64,000 nt of DNA, from positions 62,001 through 126,000 of the forward strand of contig DATGLD010000048.1 in NCBI GenBank assembly GCA_035294305.1, in the 5' to 3' direction. This DNA is from DASRBN01 sp035294305. GTDB taxonomy: Bacteria; Chloroflexota; Ktedonobacteria; Ktedonobacterales; Ktedonobacteraceae. The translations under genes and the position numbers were made by a program. Shown here in pieces: positions 25,895 to 34,825 of the stretch. The notes below the pieces were generated by a model that saw only the letters and a list, made by a program, of their open reading frames with translations, was not told the origin of the DNA and did not search any database. Position 1 is the stretch's first letter. Every line of letters begins with the position of its first letter.

Positions 25895-25993
25895 TATCAG
25901 GTACATAGGACTTCTACTCAAAATTAGATTACTCTAACCCTTAGCAAGCGTGTATCAGGTATATACCTGATATTCCTGTCGTATGCACCTGAT
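25895..25993. promoter_or_regulatory. operator array: 20-bp palindrome plus two half-sites
   Basis: A perfect 20-bp palindrome (25953-25972) has half-site TATCAGGTAT. The same half-site appears as TATCAGGTA at 25895-25903 and, inverted, as ACCTGAT at 25987-25993, 22 bp (two helical turns) from the matching palindrome half. This is the layout of a regulator binding region, perhaps for the adjacent NarL-type regulator. Confidence 0.55.
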
Positions 25994-26129
25994 TTCACGT
26001 GAACGCAGCACGAAAATCCTGGTATCCTTGGCGAAATAGCCGGGCCTCAGGGTCGATTGATCGACACCGCCCCGTTGGATAAGTAATAAGTAAGATAAGA
26101 TGAACACCCTGCTGAGGAGAGAGCTGGGT

Positions 26130-26159
26130 TTGACATGTTATCTGTACAACCGGTACAAT
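26130..26159 (+). promoter_or_regulatory. sigma-70 promoter of the kinase/regulator operon
   Basis: TTGACA at 26130-26135 and TACAAT at 26154-26159 with an 18-bp spacer, 135 bp before the kinase ATG. A small inverted repeat (TGTAC/GTACA) overlaps the -10. Confidence 0.6.
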
Positions 26160-26293
26160 AGAAGTAGTATGAGAGAACGGTTTCAATTCTCCTTTCGTCC
26201 TCCTACGAGCCACCCAGCATACCCTTGCAGGCACAGGCAGGACGGATCAGGAACCAACATCGCGAGACAGGTCGTCCTCCGAGGAATATCACC

Positions 26294-27409
26294 ATGATTT
26301 ATTCTCGAACAAATTTTGAGACAGAAGAAGAGCCAGTACGAAAGAACCGCATGCTCAAACCACTGCTCAGCATTCCTGTTTTCTATAAAGTTCTCATCGC
26401 CAACAGCCTGATCATCTTCATTGGCGCAACTGGGGGCACATGGCTGGCTACCCATTTGAACAAGGAGCCATACGCAACTCCCATGTCCCTTATCATTTTC
26501 ATCGCTATTGGCTGGCTAATAAGCATCGTCCTCAACTTCGTTGTCCTACAAGTCGCTTTTCGCCCGCTCTTTCATCTCGGCAAAGTCATGGACCGCGTCC
26601 AGCAAGGCGAGCGTTCTCTGCGTGCCCCCCTCACGGGAGTGGACCCCGAAGCCGATCAACTTGCACGTACATTTAACATGATGCTCGAAGCCCTCGACGA
26701 AGCATCTCACCAGCGCGCCAACCAGATCATCAAAGCTCAGGAGCAGGAGCGCAAGCGCATAGCCCGCGAACTACACGATGAGACGAGCCAGGTACTCACT
26801 TCCCTGCTCATCAGCCTTGCCGTGCTCGAAGAATCCATCGGCCCATCCGAAGCCCGCGAACGCATTGCTGAGACCCGCGCGCTCGCTCATCAAACGCTGC
26901 GTGCCATTCGCAGTCTTAGCATCGACCTGCGACCAAGCGCCCTCGATGACTTAGGACTCCTGCCCGCTTTGCGCTGGTATATCAAGGAATATCAAAAAAA
27001 ATGCGCCATCGAGGTCGAGTTTCAAGCTTCCGGCCTTAAAGAACGGCTGCCCGCCGAAATGGAGACTGCCCTCTATCGTATTGTCCAGGAATCCTTAACC
27101 AACACGGCCAGGCATGCAAATGCCCATAAAGTTACTATCTCTTTGAAAGAAGAGGGCGAAGCCATCCACGCTACCATTATTGATGATGGCCGTGGCTTTG
27201 ATTATGATGCTCTCGTTAGAACCGGTGGCCAGGAACGCAGTATAGGATTGGCAGGCATGCAAGAGCGAGCAGTATTGCTTGACGGTATTCTGACCATTCA
27301 TTCGGCTCCTGGATGTGGCACAAGGGTCGAAGCTCATATCCCATTACCATCTTCGACCGAATGGCGTAGATCGGCAATAGATGAACTGACCACTCAGGAG
27401 GTCTCCTAG
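26294..27409 (+). CDS. NarL-family (HisKA_3) sensor histidine kinase
   Basis: 371 residues from the ATG at 26294, preceded by GAGGAA at 26281-26286. Two membrane helices (about 31-52 and 63-89) enclose only a short outer loop of about 10 residues, so it probably senses within or near the membrane. A HAMP segment follows, then the dimerisation helix QEQERKRIARELHDE with the phosphorylated histidine at about 161, and an HATPase domain with VQESLTNTARHANA, DDGRGFD and GIGLAGMQER-like elements (here SIGLAGMQER). The response regulator gene begins 43 bp downstream. Being divergent from the bc operon, it may control respiration or stress genes. Confidence 0.92.
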   Translation: MIYSRTNFETEEEPVRKNRMLKPLLSIPVFYKVLIANSLIIFIGATGGTWLATHLNKEPYATPMSLIIFIAIGWLISIVLNFVVLQVAFRPLFHLGKVMDRVQQGERSLRAPLTGVDPEADQLARTFNMMLEALDEASHQRANQIIKAQEQERKRIARELHDETSQVLTSLLISLAVLEESIGPSEARERIAETRALAHQTLRAIRSLSIDLRPSALDDLGLLPALRWYIKEYQKKCAIEVEFQASGLKERLPAEMETALYRIVQESLTNTARHANAHKVTISLKEEGEAIHATIIDDGRGFDYDALVRTGGQERSIGLAGMQERAVLLDGILTIHSAPGCGTRVEAHIPLPSSTEWRRSAIDELTTQEVS

Positions 27410-27452
27410 AGGAAAAGTCTCAATGAAAAGGGATAGATCGTGAGAAGCTCAG

Positions 27453-28103
27453 ATGAAAATGCATATACTATTGGCCGACGACCACACCATCTTACGCGCG
27501 GGGCTTAGAATGATGCTCAACGCACAGCCCGACATGGAAGTCGTGGGCGAAGCACAGGATGGTCGACAGGCTATCCACGAAGCCCAGCGCCTGCATCCCG
27601 ATATCGTCCTTATGGACATCACGATGCCCGATATGAGTGGCATCGAATCCACGCGCCAGATCAAAAAGCTCCTGCCCGACGTTAAGGTCCTCATATTGAC
27701 TATGCATGAAAACGACGAGTACGTCTTCCAGGCCCTACGCGCAGGCGCATCCGGTTACATGCTCAAAGAGGCCGCCGACACCGAACTCATCTCGGCCTTG
27801 CATGTCGTTCAGAATGGTAACTTCTATCTCTCACCCAGCGCCCAGTCGGTCATGGTCGGAGATTACCTGCAGCGCGTCCATGCAGGTGAAGAGAAAGATA
27901 GTTACTCAAGCCTTACCGAGAGAGAACGAGAAATATTGAAGCTTGTCGCCGAGGGCTTCACTAATAACCAGATCGCCGAACGCCTTGTCATCAGCCCCAA
28001 AACCGTCGATACCCATCGCACGCACATCATGGATAAGCTTAATCTGCACAGCCGAGCCGAACTCGTCAAATATGCCATGCGGCGCGGCCTTCTCGAAGAT
28101 TAG
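27453..28103 (+). CDS. NarL/FixJ-type response regulator
   Basis: 216 residues. The receiver domain has LLADDH, phosphorylation site D55 in IVLMDITMPDMSG, and lysine in YMLKEA. The C-terminal LuxR-type helix-turn-helix reads LTEREREILKLVAEGFTNNQIAERLVISPKTVDTHRTHIMDKL. It is the cognate partner of the kinase just upstream. Such regulators bind short inverted heptamers as dimers, so the palindromic array at 25895-25993 is a candidate target. A 40-bp palindrome with T-run lies directly after the stop. Confidence 0.95.
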   Translation: MKMHILLADDHTILRAGLRMMLNAQPDMEVVGEAQDGRQAIHEAQRLHPDIVLMDITMPDMSGIESTRQIKKLLPDVKVLILTMHENDEYVFQALRAGASGYMLKEAADTELISALHVVQNGNFYLSPSAQSVMVGDYLQRVHAGEEKDSYSSLTEREREILKLVAEGFTNNQIAERLVISPKTVDTHRTHIMDKLNLHSRAELVKYAMRRGLLED

Positions 28104-28108
28104 CAGGC

Positions 28109-28150
28109 GATGAAGTGGCCCCAACGAGCTCGTTGGGGCCACTTCATCTT
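28109..28150 (+). terminator. 40-bp perfect palindrome terminator of the kinase/regulator operon
   Basis: Arms 28109-28128 and 28129-28148 pair completely with no spacer (centre GAGCTC), beginning five bases after the regulator stop. The T-rich stretch TCTTTTTCC follows. A second hairpin with 9-bp arms lies at 28232-28240 and 28247-28255. Confidence 0.8.
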
Positions 28151-28312
28151 TTTCCTGCCAGAAACGCCGCTCGACCGCGGCTACAACTGCGCCGTCACCC
28201 GATGCGAAAGGTAGTATTCATCGCACCCATCGCCGGGTGATTAGCCTCACCCGGCTACCAAATTATTTGTCAAAAACCATTATCGACCCCACACGACAGC
28301 AGAATGACCGTG

Positions 28313-28660
28313 TTATGCCTCGTCATCCTCACCAAAGTCCAGGCCCGAATCGTCTTCTTCCGCGAAGTATTCATCGCTATAAAAGCCCACATCTTTGCCG
28401 ATATACACACTCACCAAAAAATCCTCTCGCGGCATATCCGCGGATAGCACCAGGTCCTCATCGATCTGCTCAATCAGCTTTGTCAGGTCTGTCTCTTCCA
28501 GTTCGCGCTCCAAAATAAGCGTACCGTGAACCGTTGTCGTCGTAAAGTGAATATCTACCGTCCCTAGCCGGTTATTGCTCTGCAAGCTCGAGCCCTGCAT
28601 AATGTAATAGCTTTCAGAGTAAGGTGTGCGAAAATGCCTCTCAAAACGAATATCTTCCAT
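28313..28660 (-). CDS. small acidic protein, unknown function
   Basis: 115 residues from the ATG at 28660 (a GTG three codons upstream is an alternative). The first 75 residues alternate strands and helices (RFERHFRTPYSESYYIMQ, TVDIHFTTTTVHGTLILERE), suggesting a compact alpha/beta domain; the last 20 are almost all Asp and Glu with YFAEEDDSGLDFGEDDEA. No membrane segment. I do not recognise the family. Codon use is like its neighbours. Confidence 0.6.
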   Translation of the reverse strand: MEDIRFERHFRTPYSESYYIMQGSSLQSNNRLGTVDIHFTTTTVHGTLILERELEETDLTKLIEQIDEDLVLSADMPREDFLVSVYIGKDVGFYSDEYFAEEDDSGLDFGEDDEA

Positions 28661-28669
28661 AAATTCCAC

Positions 28670-28946
28670 TCAAAGCGCAGCCCATCGTACTACTGCGCCC
28701 TCCTTTCTCAATATAGAGCCGCAAAAGTGTTCGCTCATGAATCTATTTGACGAGCTAGACGAATGGCTTGATAACATCCTGCTGAACGCATGAACACATG
28801 CTCTGCACATTATATCATTCATTCTTTCGTACGCATAGAAGTCATCCACTGGAGATTACCCGTAAGTGAGGGGAAATTCTTCCAGGATGAAGTCGCTTGA
28901 GCAAGCCCTCGTCTTCCAAATTGCCCTGTAATTCAACATCAACCTC
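28670..28946. other. gene-free stretch upstream of tRNA-Gln
   Basis: Only a very short open frame of 18 codons (from the ATG at about 28738) with no ribosome site is present, which is not convincing. Nothing else is seen before the tRNA promoter. Confidence 0.4.
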
Positions 28947-28975
28947 TTGTCAATATCTTTACATCATGATATAAT
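28947..28975 (+). promoter_or_regulatory. sigma-70 promoter of tRNA-Gln
   Basis: TTGTCA at 28947-28952 and TATAAT at 28970-28975 with the ideal 17-bp spacer, 30 bp before the tRNA. Confidence 0.8.
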
Positions 28976-29005
28976 CCCAGGGTGTTTAAGGCGAATAAAA
29001 AATGA

Positions 29006-29076
29006 TCGGGTGTGGCCAAGCGGTAAGGCAGCGGACTTTGGATCCGCGATCCCAGGTTCGAATCCTGGCACCCGAG
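29006..29076 (+). tRNA. tRNA-Gln (anticodon TTG)
   Basis: A 71-nt cloverleaf: acceptor TCGGGTG/CACCCGA, anticodon stem GCGGA/TCCGC enclosing CTTTGGA (anticodon TTG, reading CAA), and T arm CCAGG-TTCGAAT-CCTGG. CCA is not encoded. A T-run follows about 12 bp later. Confidence 0.95.
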
Positions 29077-29155
29077 CTAAGTAATTTTTTATAAAAATCG
29101 ACTGTGGCACTACTCTAAAAAACAGGTAAAACCAAAAGGGTTTGGAAATTTTACT

Positions 29156-30643
29156 ATGAACACGTATGCGGCCGTCGTGCTTGCCGCCGGCAAGGGCACA
29201 CGGATGCGTTCAACTTTACCGAAGGTCCTTCACCAGGTGGCGGGTCTGCCGCTCATTGCGTACGTACTCAATGCCGTCGAGACTATTCCATCCGCTTGCG
29301 CCTTCTCACCTGGCCTGGCCAGTCCTTCTGCTGATCGCCCCATCGTCGTCCTCGGCTATAGAGCAGAGCAGGTTGAAGCGACTCTTGGCGATCGCTGCCT
29401 CTATGCTATTCAGGCAGAACCATTGGGGACGGGACACGCTGTTCTCTCTGCCCAGCAAGCCGTTGACGCCCTGCGCCCCCAACCGCAAGCCGTCCTTGTC
29501 TGCTATGGTGATACCCCCCTTATTAGCAACGAAATACTTGCCCGCATCCTCACCGAGCATTTCAAGCACCAGGCCACCATCACATTCTTAACCGCCATCA
29601 CCGACCTGCCATCTGATTTCGGTCGCATCACCCGTGATAGTCAGGGTCAGGTGCGTGAGATCGTCGAGGTGAAACGGGCCACCGAAGAACAGAAGCTCAT
29701 CCGCGAAGTCAATTCGGGCGTCTATTGCTTTGATCGGGGCTGGCTCTGGCCTGCCCTACACAGCCTGCCACGCAACCCCTCCGGCGAATACTACCTTACC
29801 GACCTGGTCGCCATCGCGAGTTTACAGCAACGCACCATCATCACCGTCAGTGGCTCCCTCGACGAAACTGTGGGCGTTAATGACCGCGTCCAGCTCGCAG
29901 ACGTCGAGCAACTCCTGCGCCGTCGCATCCTTGAGCACCATATGTACAATGGCGTCACTATCATCGACCCCGCCACCACTTATATCGGGGCAGAAGTAGA
30001 AATTGGTATGGATACCATCATACTGCCGGGTACTATCATCACCGGCAAATCTAGCATCGGTTCGCACTGCCGCATTGGACCGGGCACTACCATCGATCAA
30101 TCCACCATTGGGGATCGCTGCATTGTCCGCAACTCCGTGCTAGAAGAAACCACCTTTGAAGACGGCGTCAGCATCGGCCCTTTCAGTCACTGCCGCCCAG
30201 GCGCGTACCTGGCACATAATGTACGCATGGGTAACTTCGGAGAAGTCAAAAACTCCTATATCGGCTCGGAAACCGACATTCATCACTTCAGCTATATCGG
30301 TGATGCCACTCTTGGTGAACATGTCAACATTGGCGCCGGCACCATCACCGTCAATTACGATGGCGTACAGAAAAATCACACCGAGATCGGCGCATGGGCG
30401 TCTATTGGAAGTGATACAATGTTAGTAGCTCCTGTTACCATCGGTGAACACGCACAGACAGGAGCCGGTTCCGTCGTCAACCGCGACGTACCCTCTGGGG
30501 CTGTGGTTGTTGGTGTTCCGGCGCGTTTTTTGCGCATGCGCCAGCCTATCGATAGCACCAGAAACTCGAACGATGGCTCTGTGAGTAATTCCGTTGATAA
30601 CTCCGTAGATCGCTCCAGGGCGGAGAGTGGCGAAAAGGAGTAG
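29156..30643 (+). CDS. glmU: bifunctional GlmU: glucosamine-1-phosphate acetyltransferase / UDP-GlcNAc pyrophosphorylase
   Basis: 495 residues. The N-terminal half is a nucleotidyltransferase with LAAGKGTRMRSTLPKVLH (uridylyl transfer, residues 9-26), and GYGDTPLI-like CYGDTPLI; the C-terminal half is a left-handed parallel beta helix with hexapeptide repeats (IGxxCxIGPGTTI and so on) and NYDGVQKNHTEIGAWASIGSDTMLVAPV with the acetyltransferase histidine and asparagine residues. It makes UDP-N-acetylglucosamine for peptidoglycan. A short extra loop (about residues 43-57, Ala/Ser/Pro-rich) lies before the IVVLGYRAEQV strand. The corC-like gene starts 8 bp after its stop. Confidence 0.95.
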   Translation: MNTYAAVVLAAGKGTRMRSTLPKVLHQVAGLPLIAYVLNAVETIPSACAFSPGLASPSADRPIVVLGYRAEQVEATLGDRCLYAIQAEPLGTGHAVLSAQQAVDALRPQPQAVLVCYGDTPLISNEILARILTEHFKHQATITFLTAITDLPSDFGRITRDSQGQVREIVEVKRATEEQKLIREVNSGVYCFDRGWLWPALHSLPRNPSGEYYLTDLVAIASLQQRTIITVSGSLDETVGVNDRVQLADVEQLLRRRILEHHMYNGVTIIDPATTYIGAEVEIGMDTIILPGTIITGKSSIGSHCRIGPGTTIDQSTIGDRCIVRNSVLEETTFEDGVSIGPFSHCRPGAYLAHNVRMGNFGEVKNSYIGSETDIHHFSYIGDATLGEHVNIGAGTITVNYDGVQKNHTEIGAWASIGSDTMLVAPVTIGEHAQTGAGSVVNRDVPSGAVVVGVPARFLRMRQPIDSTRNSNDGSVSNSVDNSVDRSRAESGEKE

Positions 30644-30650
30644 CATAGTT

Positions 30651-32114
30651 ATGGACGGCCCTGGCTTAGCCGGAATACTGGCAATTGCCTACGCAGTCAT
30701 CCACGCTGCCATCAATACACAGGCCCCACAAATTGACAGTGGAAACTGGCTCCAAATCTTCGTACTCATCTTAGCACTTATCCTCGCCGGCATGGCTTCC
30801 GCTGCGGAAACCGCTTTTACCTCCATCAGCCGCATCAAGTTGAAAAACCAGGTTGAAGAGGGTGATCGGAAGGCTGCTCAGATTGATCGCCTGATCAACC
30901 AACCTAATATCTTGCTCTCCACGATTCTTATCGTCAACAACGTCGCCGTTATCGTCGCTTCGAGCATGGCTACCATCCTGGCGCTGCACTTCTCGGCCAC
31001 GCTCGGCGAATTGATCTCAACCATCCTCACCTCACTGGTCGTCCTCATTTTCTGCGAGATCACCCCCAAAACTGCCGCCGTGCAAAACCCGCTGCGCTGG
31101 GCACGTATGCTCATCGATCCGGTGCGCGGCGCAGCCTGGCTTCTGCGCCCCATCGTCTGGGCCTTGAGCGGCATCACTAACGCGCTCGTGCGACTCCTGG
31201 GCGGCCAGATCAAGCACCGAGGACCGTTCGTCACTGAGGAAGAACTGCGCCTGCTCGTCACGGTTGGCGAGGAAGAGGGCGTACTCGAGGAAGAAGAGAC
31301 CGACATGATCAATAGCATCTTCGAGTTCGCTGATACTACCGTGCGCGAAGTTATGATACCGCGTATTGATATGGTTACGCTGCCCAGCACGGCCACCGTC
31401 GATGAAGCCGTAGACCTGGCCTTACAGGGGGGCTTTTCACGTATCCCCGTCTATGAAGAGAGTGTTGGCATCGACGAGATTATCGGCATCCTGTACACCA
31501 AAGATATGCTCAGGCAGTTGCGTGAAGGACACAACACCCTGCCCATACGCGAACTTGTGCGACCGGCCTATTTCGTGCCTGAGACCAAAAAACTCGACGA
31601 TTTGCTGCACGAAATTCGCCAGCGACGCGTTCACATGGTCATCGTTGTCGATGAATATGGCTCGGTGGCAGGACTCGTAACGATAGAAGACCTGGTCGAA
31701 GAGATCGTGGGCGACATTCAAGATGAGTATGACCGCGAAGAAGTCCTGTTTGAACGCGTCAATGAGAGCGAATACATTTTCGACGCCAAAATCAGCATCG
31801 ACGATTTCAACGAGGTCATGGATACGAATCTGGAAAACGAGTATTACGACACGCTAGGCGGATTTTTGTACGACAAGCTCGACAAAATACCGGTGGCAGG
31901 CGATACCATCACCCACGAAAATATCACCTATACGGTCTTAGCAACCCGCGGCAGGCGTATTACCAAAGTCAGGGTCGTGCGCAACCAGCCACAGGAAAGT
32001 AATCCTGCTCACCGGCAGGACGAGGATTCGAAGCCCGCCATGCTTCCGCCGCCGGATCACGAAAACAATAGACATTCCGATGAGCCTTCCCATCATCAAA
32101 TTCGAGGAGCATAA
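30651..32114 (+). CDS. CNNM/CorC-type membrane protein with CBS domains (hemolysin C family)
   Basis: 487 residues from the ATG at 30651 with AAAGGAG about nine bases before it. An N-terminal DUF21/CNNM transmembrane domain (three to four helices, residues about 25-190) contains MASAAETAFTSISRIKLK, typical of the family. A CBS pair follows (VREVMIPRIDMVTLPSTATVDEAV and VVDEYGSVAGLVTIEDLVEEIVGDIQDEYD), then a CorC/HlyC transporter-associated domain. The last 45 residues are polar and disordered. Members are involved in magnesium or cobalt homeostasis. It is middle gene of a tight operon glmU-corC-HMG-CoA lyase. Confidence 0.9.
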   Translation: MDGPGLAGILAIAYAVIHAAINTQAPQIDSGNWLQIFVLILALILAGMASAAETAFTSISRIKLKNQVEEGDRKAAQIDRLINQPNILLSTILIVNNVAVIVASSMATILALHFSATLGELISTILTSLVVLIFCEITPKTAAVQNPLRWARMLIDPVRGAAWLLRPIVWALSGITNALVRLLGGQIKHRGPFVTEEELRLLVTVGEEEGVLEEEETDMINSIFEFADTTVREVMIPRIDMVTLPSTATVDEAVDLALQGGFSRIPVYEESVGIDEIIGILYTKDMLRQLREGHNTLPIRELVRPAYFVPETKKLDDLLHEIRQRRVHMVIVVDEYGSVAGLVTIEDLVEEIVGDIQDEYDREEVLFERVNESEYIFDAKISIDDFNEVMDTNLENEYYDTLGGFLYDKLDKIPVAGDTITHENITYTVLATRGRRITKVRVVRNQPQESNPAHRQDEDSKPAMLPPPDHENNRHSDEPSHHQIRGA

Positions 32115-32119
32115 CTCTC

Positions 32120-33088
32120 ATGATACCAACTTCAGGACCATCTCAGGAGTTTTCTCCGCAATTTCCGAGCTCAGTACGCGTCGTCGAAGTGGGTCCCCGT
32201 GATGGACTACAGAACGAGAAGGCCCTCGTGCCAACCGAGCAGAAGATACAATTCATCCAGATGCTTGCCGGTGCCGGCCTACCCGTCGTCGAAGCCACGT
32301 CATTCGTTAGCCCGCGGGCCATCCCGCAGCTCAGCGATGCCAGCGCCGTCATGACCGGCATAAAGCGCTTGCCCGCCACTTCCTATCCGGTGTTGGTACC
32401 CAACATTAAGGGCATGGAGCGCGCACTGGCCGCCGGTGTACAAGCCATTGCCGTGTTCACCGCTGCCAGCGAAAGTTTTACCCGCCACAACATCAACGCT
32501 ACTATCGCCGAGAGCCTTGCCAACTTTCGTCCGGTTGTGCAACTGGCGCAGCAGCATGGTATCCCGGTGCGCGGCTATATCTCCACCGTCTTCGGCTGTC
32601 CCTACGAAGGCTATGTTTCCCCACGCCAGGTACTAAACGTCACGCAAGCTTTGCTAGAAATGGGTATCAACGAACTCTCACTGGGGGATACGATCGGCGT
32701 TGCCACTCCCAACCAGGTCTTCGAAGTCATCAGCCTGCTCCTCAACGAGGGAGCAATTCCTATTGAGCAACTTGCCGTCCACTTCCACGACACACGCGGC
32801 ACCGCCCTGGCTAACGTCCTCATGGCCCTACAAATGGGTATCAGCATCATTGATTCATCCGCCGGTGGCCTGGGTGGTTGCCCCTACGCTCCCGGCGCAG
32901 CAGGCAATCTCGCTACCGAAGATCTGCTCTACATGTTGCACGGCATGGGCATTCAAACCGGGGTGAACCTGGACCAGGTAGTCGCGGCCACGCGCTTCAT
33001 TGCGCCATTTCTAGGACACGCGCCAACCAGCAAATACTTCCAGGCGGCAGCGAGCGCATGCCCTACGGATGCCCCTCCAGGTACTTAA
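32120..33088 (+). CDS. hydroxymethylglutaryl-CoA lyase
   Basis: 322 residues. It cleaves HMG-CoA to acetyl-CoA and acetoacetate, the last step of leucine breakdown and ketone body formation. TIM-barrel signatures: EVGPRDGLQNE (catalytic arginine and metal aspartate), ATSFVSPRAIPQLSDA, ELSLGDTIGVATP, HFHDTRGTALAN (metal histidines) and the mobile loop cysteine in GGLGGCPYAPGAAGNLATEDLLYML. GAGGAG precedes the ATG, only five bases after the corC-like stop. Its last 26 bases overlap the convergent ctpA-like gene. No other leucine-degradation genes are adjacent. Confidence 0.92.
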   Translation: MIPTSGPSQEFSPQFPSSVRVVEVGPRDGLQNEKALVPTEQKIQFIQMLAGAGLPVVEATSFVSPRAIPQLSDASAVMTGIKRLPATSYPVLVPNIKGMERALAAGVQAIAVFTAASESFTRHNINATIAESLANFRPVVQLAQQHGIPVRGYISTVFGCPYEGYVSPRQVLNVTQALLEMGINELSLGDTIGVATPNQVFEVISLLLNEGAIPIEQLAVHFHDTRGTALANVLMALQMGISIIDSSAGGLGGCPYAPGAAGNLATEDLLYMLHGMGIQTGVNLDQVVAATRFIAPFLGHAPTSKYFQAAASACPTDAPPGT

Positions 33089-34511
33089 TTGCCGATACTA
33101 ATTGATTATCTCCGCTATTCAGGATTTGCTGCTCCGTCATATTCTGTTGATTCTCAATAGTAGGCGTCAGCTCAGTAGCTTTGGGGGTTAAATTCACGGT
33201 GATATTGGGAGTAATACCATGGCTGCGGATAAACTGACCATCCGGAGTCAGCCACTCGCTTGTTCCCAGCAGAATAGCCGAGCCATCGGCCAGGTCGAAC
33301 TCCTGCAGAACCGTACCCGTCCCAAAGGTCTTGGTCCCCATAACGATAGCGCGGTGGTTATCCTGTAAAGCCCCTGAGACAATCTCTGCCGCGCTTGCCG
33401 TATTCCCATTCACCAGCACCACAATTGGATCCGCTGTATCGACGGTTTGACCTGTCACCAGATCAGCTTTTCTATTGCCAGAACTATCCTGCTCGATCAA
33501 TACGGTTTTATTGCCGCCCATAAACTCGCTGGCTGTATCTATTGCCTCCTGCAGATAGCCACCGGGGTTATCGCGCAAATCCAGAATGATTTTCGTGGCG
33601 CCCAACTTCTTCGCCTGAGTGAGCGCAGCTTTCAACTGGCTCGAGGTGCCATCTGAGAACTGTGCGATCTGAATATCCGCTATATGGTCTTGCGCAATAT
33701 AATGCATGATTACGTTGGGCACAGTAATTTGCTCTCGCGTCACCTTAATGGTCAGTGTAGAATTTGTCGAGGGACGCTTCACCGTAATCGAGACGCTGGT
33801 GCCCGCGGGCCCGTCGATTAGCGAATGAATAGCGTCCAGACTCTTGCCGGCTACATTGGTACCGTTGACAGCAATGATAATATCGCCAGATTTAAAGCCC
33901 ACCTTTTCAGCAGGTGAACCGGGGATGGTGCCGGTTATGATGACATCCTGCGTTTTAGGATCTTGCTCCAGGTAAATGCCAATGCCGACAAAAGAGCCAC
34001 TTAACTGCTGGTTCTCCGCCTGCACCTCCTGCGGTGTCAGGAATCGCGTATGACCGGTATCGCCCAGCACATTTAGCATAGCCTCAATCGCCTGATAGGA
34101 CATTTGCTTATAGTTCACGGCTTTGCGATCAACATAATTCTGATTGACGATATTCCAGGCTTGATCGAACAGGCTCAAGTAGCTTTGTGATGGGTTATTC
34201 GCATTGAAGGATGGCGTGCTGAATACCTGGTGCCCAAACCACCCGGCTAGAAAAGCAATGACCATTAAGGCAAGCGTCACCACAATTTGGCCAAATAGGC
34301 CGCTCCTATTACGCTTCTTGGCCACTGAAGGATCAGATGCGGGTTGCTGGCGTATCCAATTCTGCTGATCGGGTCTATTTGCATCATTCGTATTGAATCC
34401 TCCCTGACCCAAATTGCCACCATTTTCATCTGGCGCAGGAAGTTGATTTGCATCGTTCTGGGGAAAATGCTCGGGCTGTTCATACCAGCGTGGATCGTCG
34501 TAGCTACTCAC
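33063..34511 (-). CDS. ctpA: S41 carboxy-terminal processing peptidase with PDZ domain
   Basis: 482 residues from a GTG start with GGGAGG six bases before it. A long Asn/Gln/Pro-rich cytoplasmic N-terminus (residues 1-75) precedes one membrane helix (TLALMVIAFLAGWFGHQVF), so the protease faces outside. A PDZ domain follows (GSFVGIGIYLEQDP through ITVKR) and then the S41 core with NGNTASAAEIVSGALQDN carrying the catalytic serine and MGTKTFGTGTVLQ carrying the lysine. It trims C-termini of exported proteins. The gene converges on and overlaps the HMG-CoA lyase gene by 26 bp. Confidence 0.92.
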   Translation of the reverse strand: MSSYDDPRWYEQPEHFPQNDANQLPAPDENGGNLGQGGFNTNDANRPDQQNWIRQQPASDPSVAKKRNRSGLFGQIVVTLALMVIAFLAGWFGHQVFSTPSFNANNPSQSYLSLFDQAWNIVNQNYVDRKAVNYKQMSYQAIEAMLNVLGDTGHTRFLTPQEVQAENQQLSGSFVGIGIYLEQDPKTQDVIITGTIPGSPAEKVGFKSGDIIIAVNGTNVAGKSLDAIHSLIDGPAGTSVSITVKRPSTNSTLTIKVTREQITVPNVIMHYIAQDHIADIQIAQFSDGTSSQLKAALTQAKKLGATKIILDLRDNPGGYLQEAIDTASEFMGGNKTVLIEQDSSGNRKADLVTGQTVDTADPIVVLVNGNTASAAEIVSGALQDNHRAIVMGTKTFGTGTVLQEFDLADGSAILLGTSEWLTPDGQFIRSHGITPNITVNLTPKATELTPTIENQQNMTEQQILNSGDNQLVSAIKYLEGHP

Positions 34512-34825
34512 CTGTGGCCTCCCATATCTTAATACATGAAGCGTTTATAGTTTCCATACCGGCGGGTATCATAAGTTACTCGCAAAACAGAATGAATCAT
34601 TGCGATACTTCTATCGTAGTAGCCCACACTTTGAAAAGTCAACCGGTTAGTGACAATAAAAAAGGGGCGCACATATGCCCGCTATTCACCCGAAGCCTCA
34701 TACCGTATTCTTATCTGCAAACGGAGAGGTAATCCGTGCGTTCGCCAGGCCTCAGCACCCCGTCGAGTTTGCGCCCTCTTCAACTATAGGCAATGCGTCT
34801 ACATATGCTGGTAAGGGGAAGAAGG
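34512..34825. other. gene-free stretch between infC and ctpA
   Basis: No ribosomal protein gene (rpmI or rplT) is found here, although these usually follow infC. A GC-rich hairpin and T-run at 34657-34680 (minus strand) look like an infC terminator, and TTGACT/TACGAT (34637-34642 and 34613-34618, 18-bp spacer) on the minus strand is a candidate ctpA promoter. Confidence 0.45.
34657..34680 (-). terminator. candidate terminator of infC
   Basis: On the minus strand, GGGC and GCCC close an 8-nt loop and are followed by C and seven T. The stem is only 4 bp, so this is weak. Confidence 0.4.

Larger units (their letters stand above)
25618..26293. other. 676-bp divergent control region between the bc operon and the sensor kinase
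   Basis: No gene. It contains an extended -10 for the bc operon, a 20-bp palindrome with two outlying half-sites (25895-25993) and a sigma-70 promoter for the kinase (26130-26159), annotated separately. Confidence 0.6.

Noticed and set aside
28738..28794. 18-codon open frame before tRNA-Gln
   Set aside because: No ribosome site and too short to judge; not supported.
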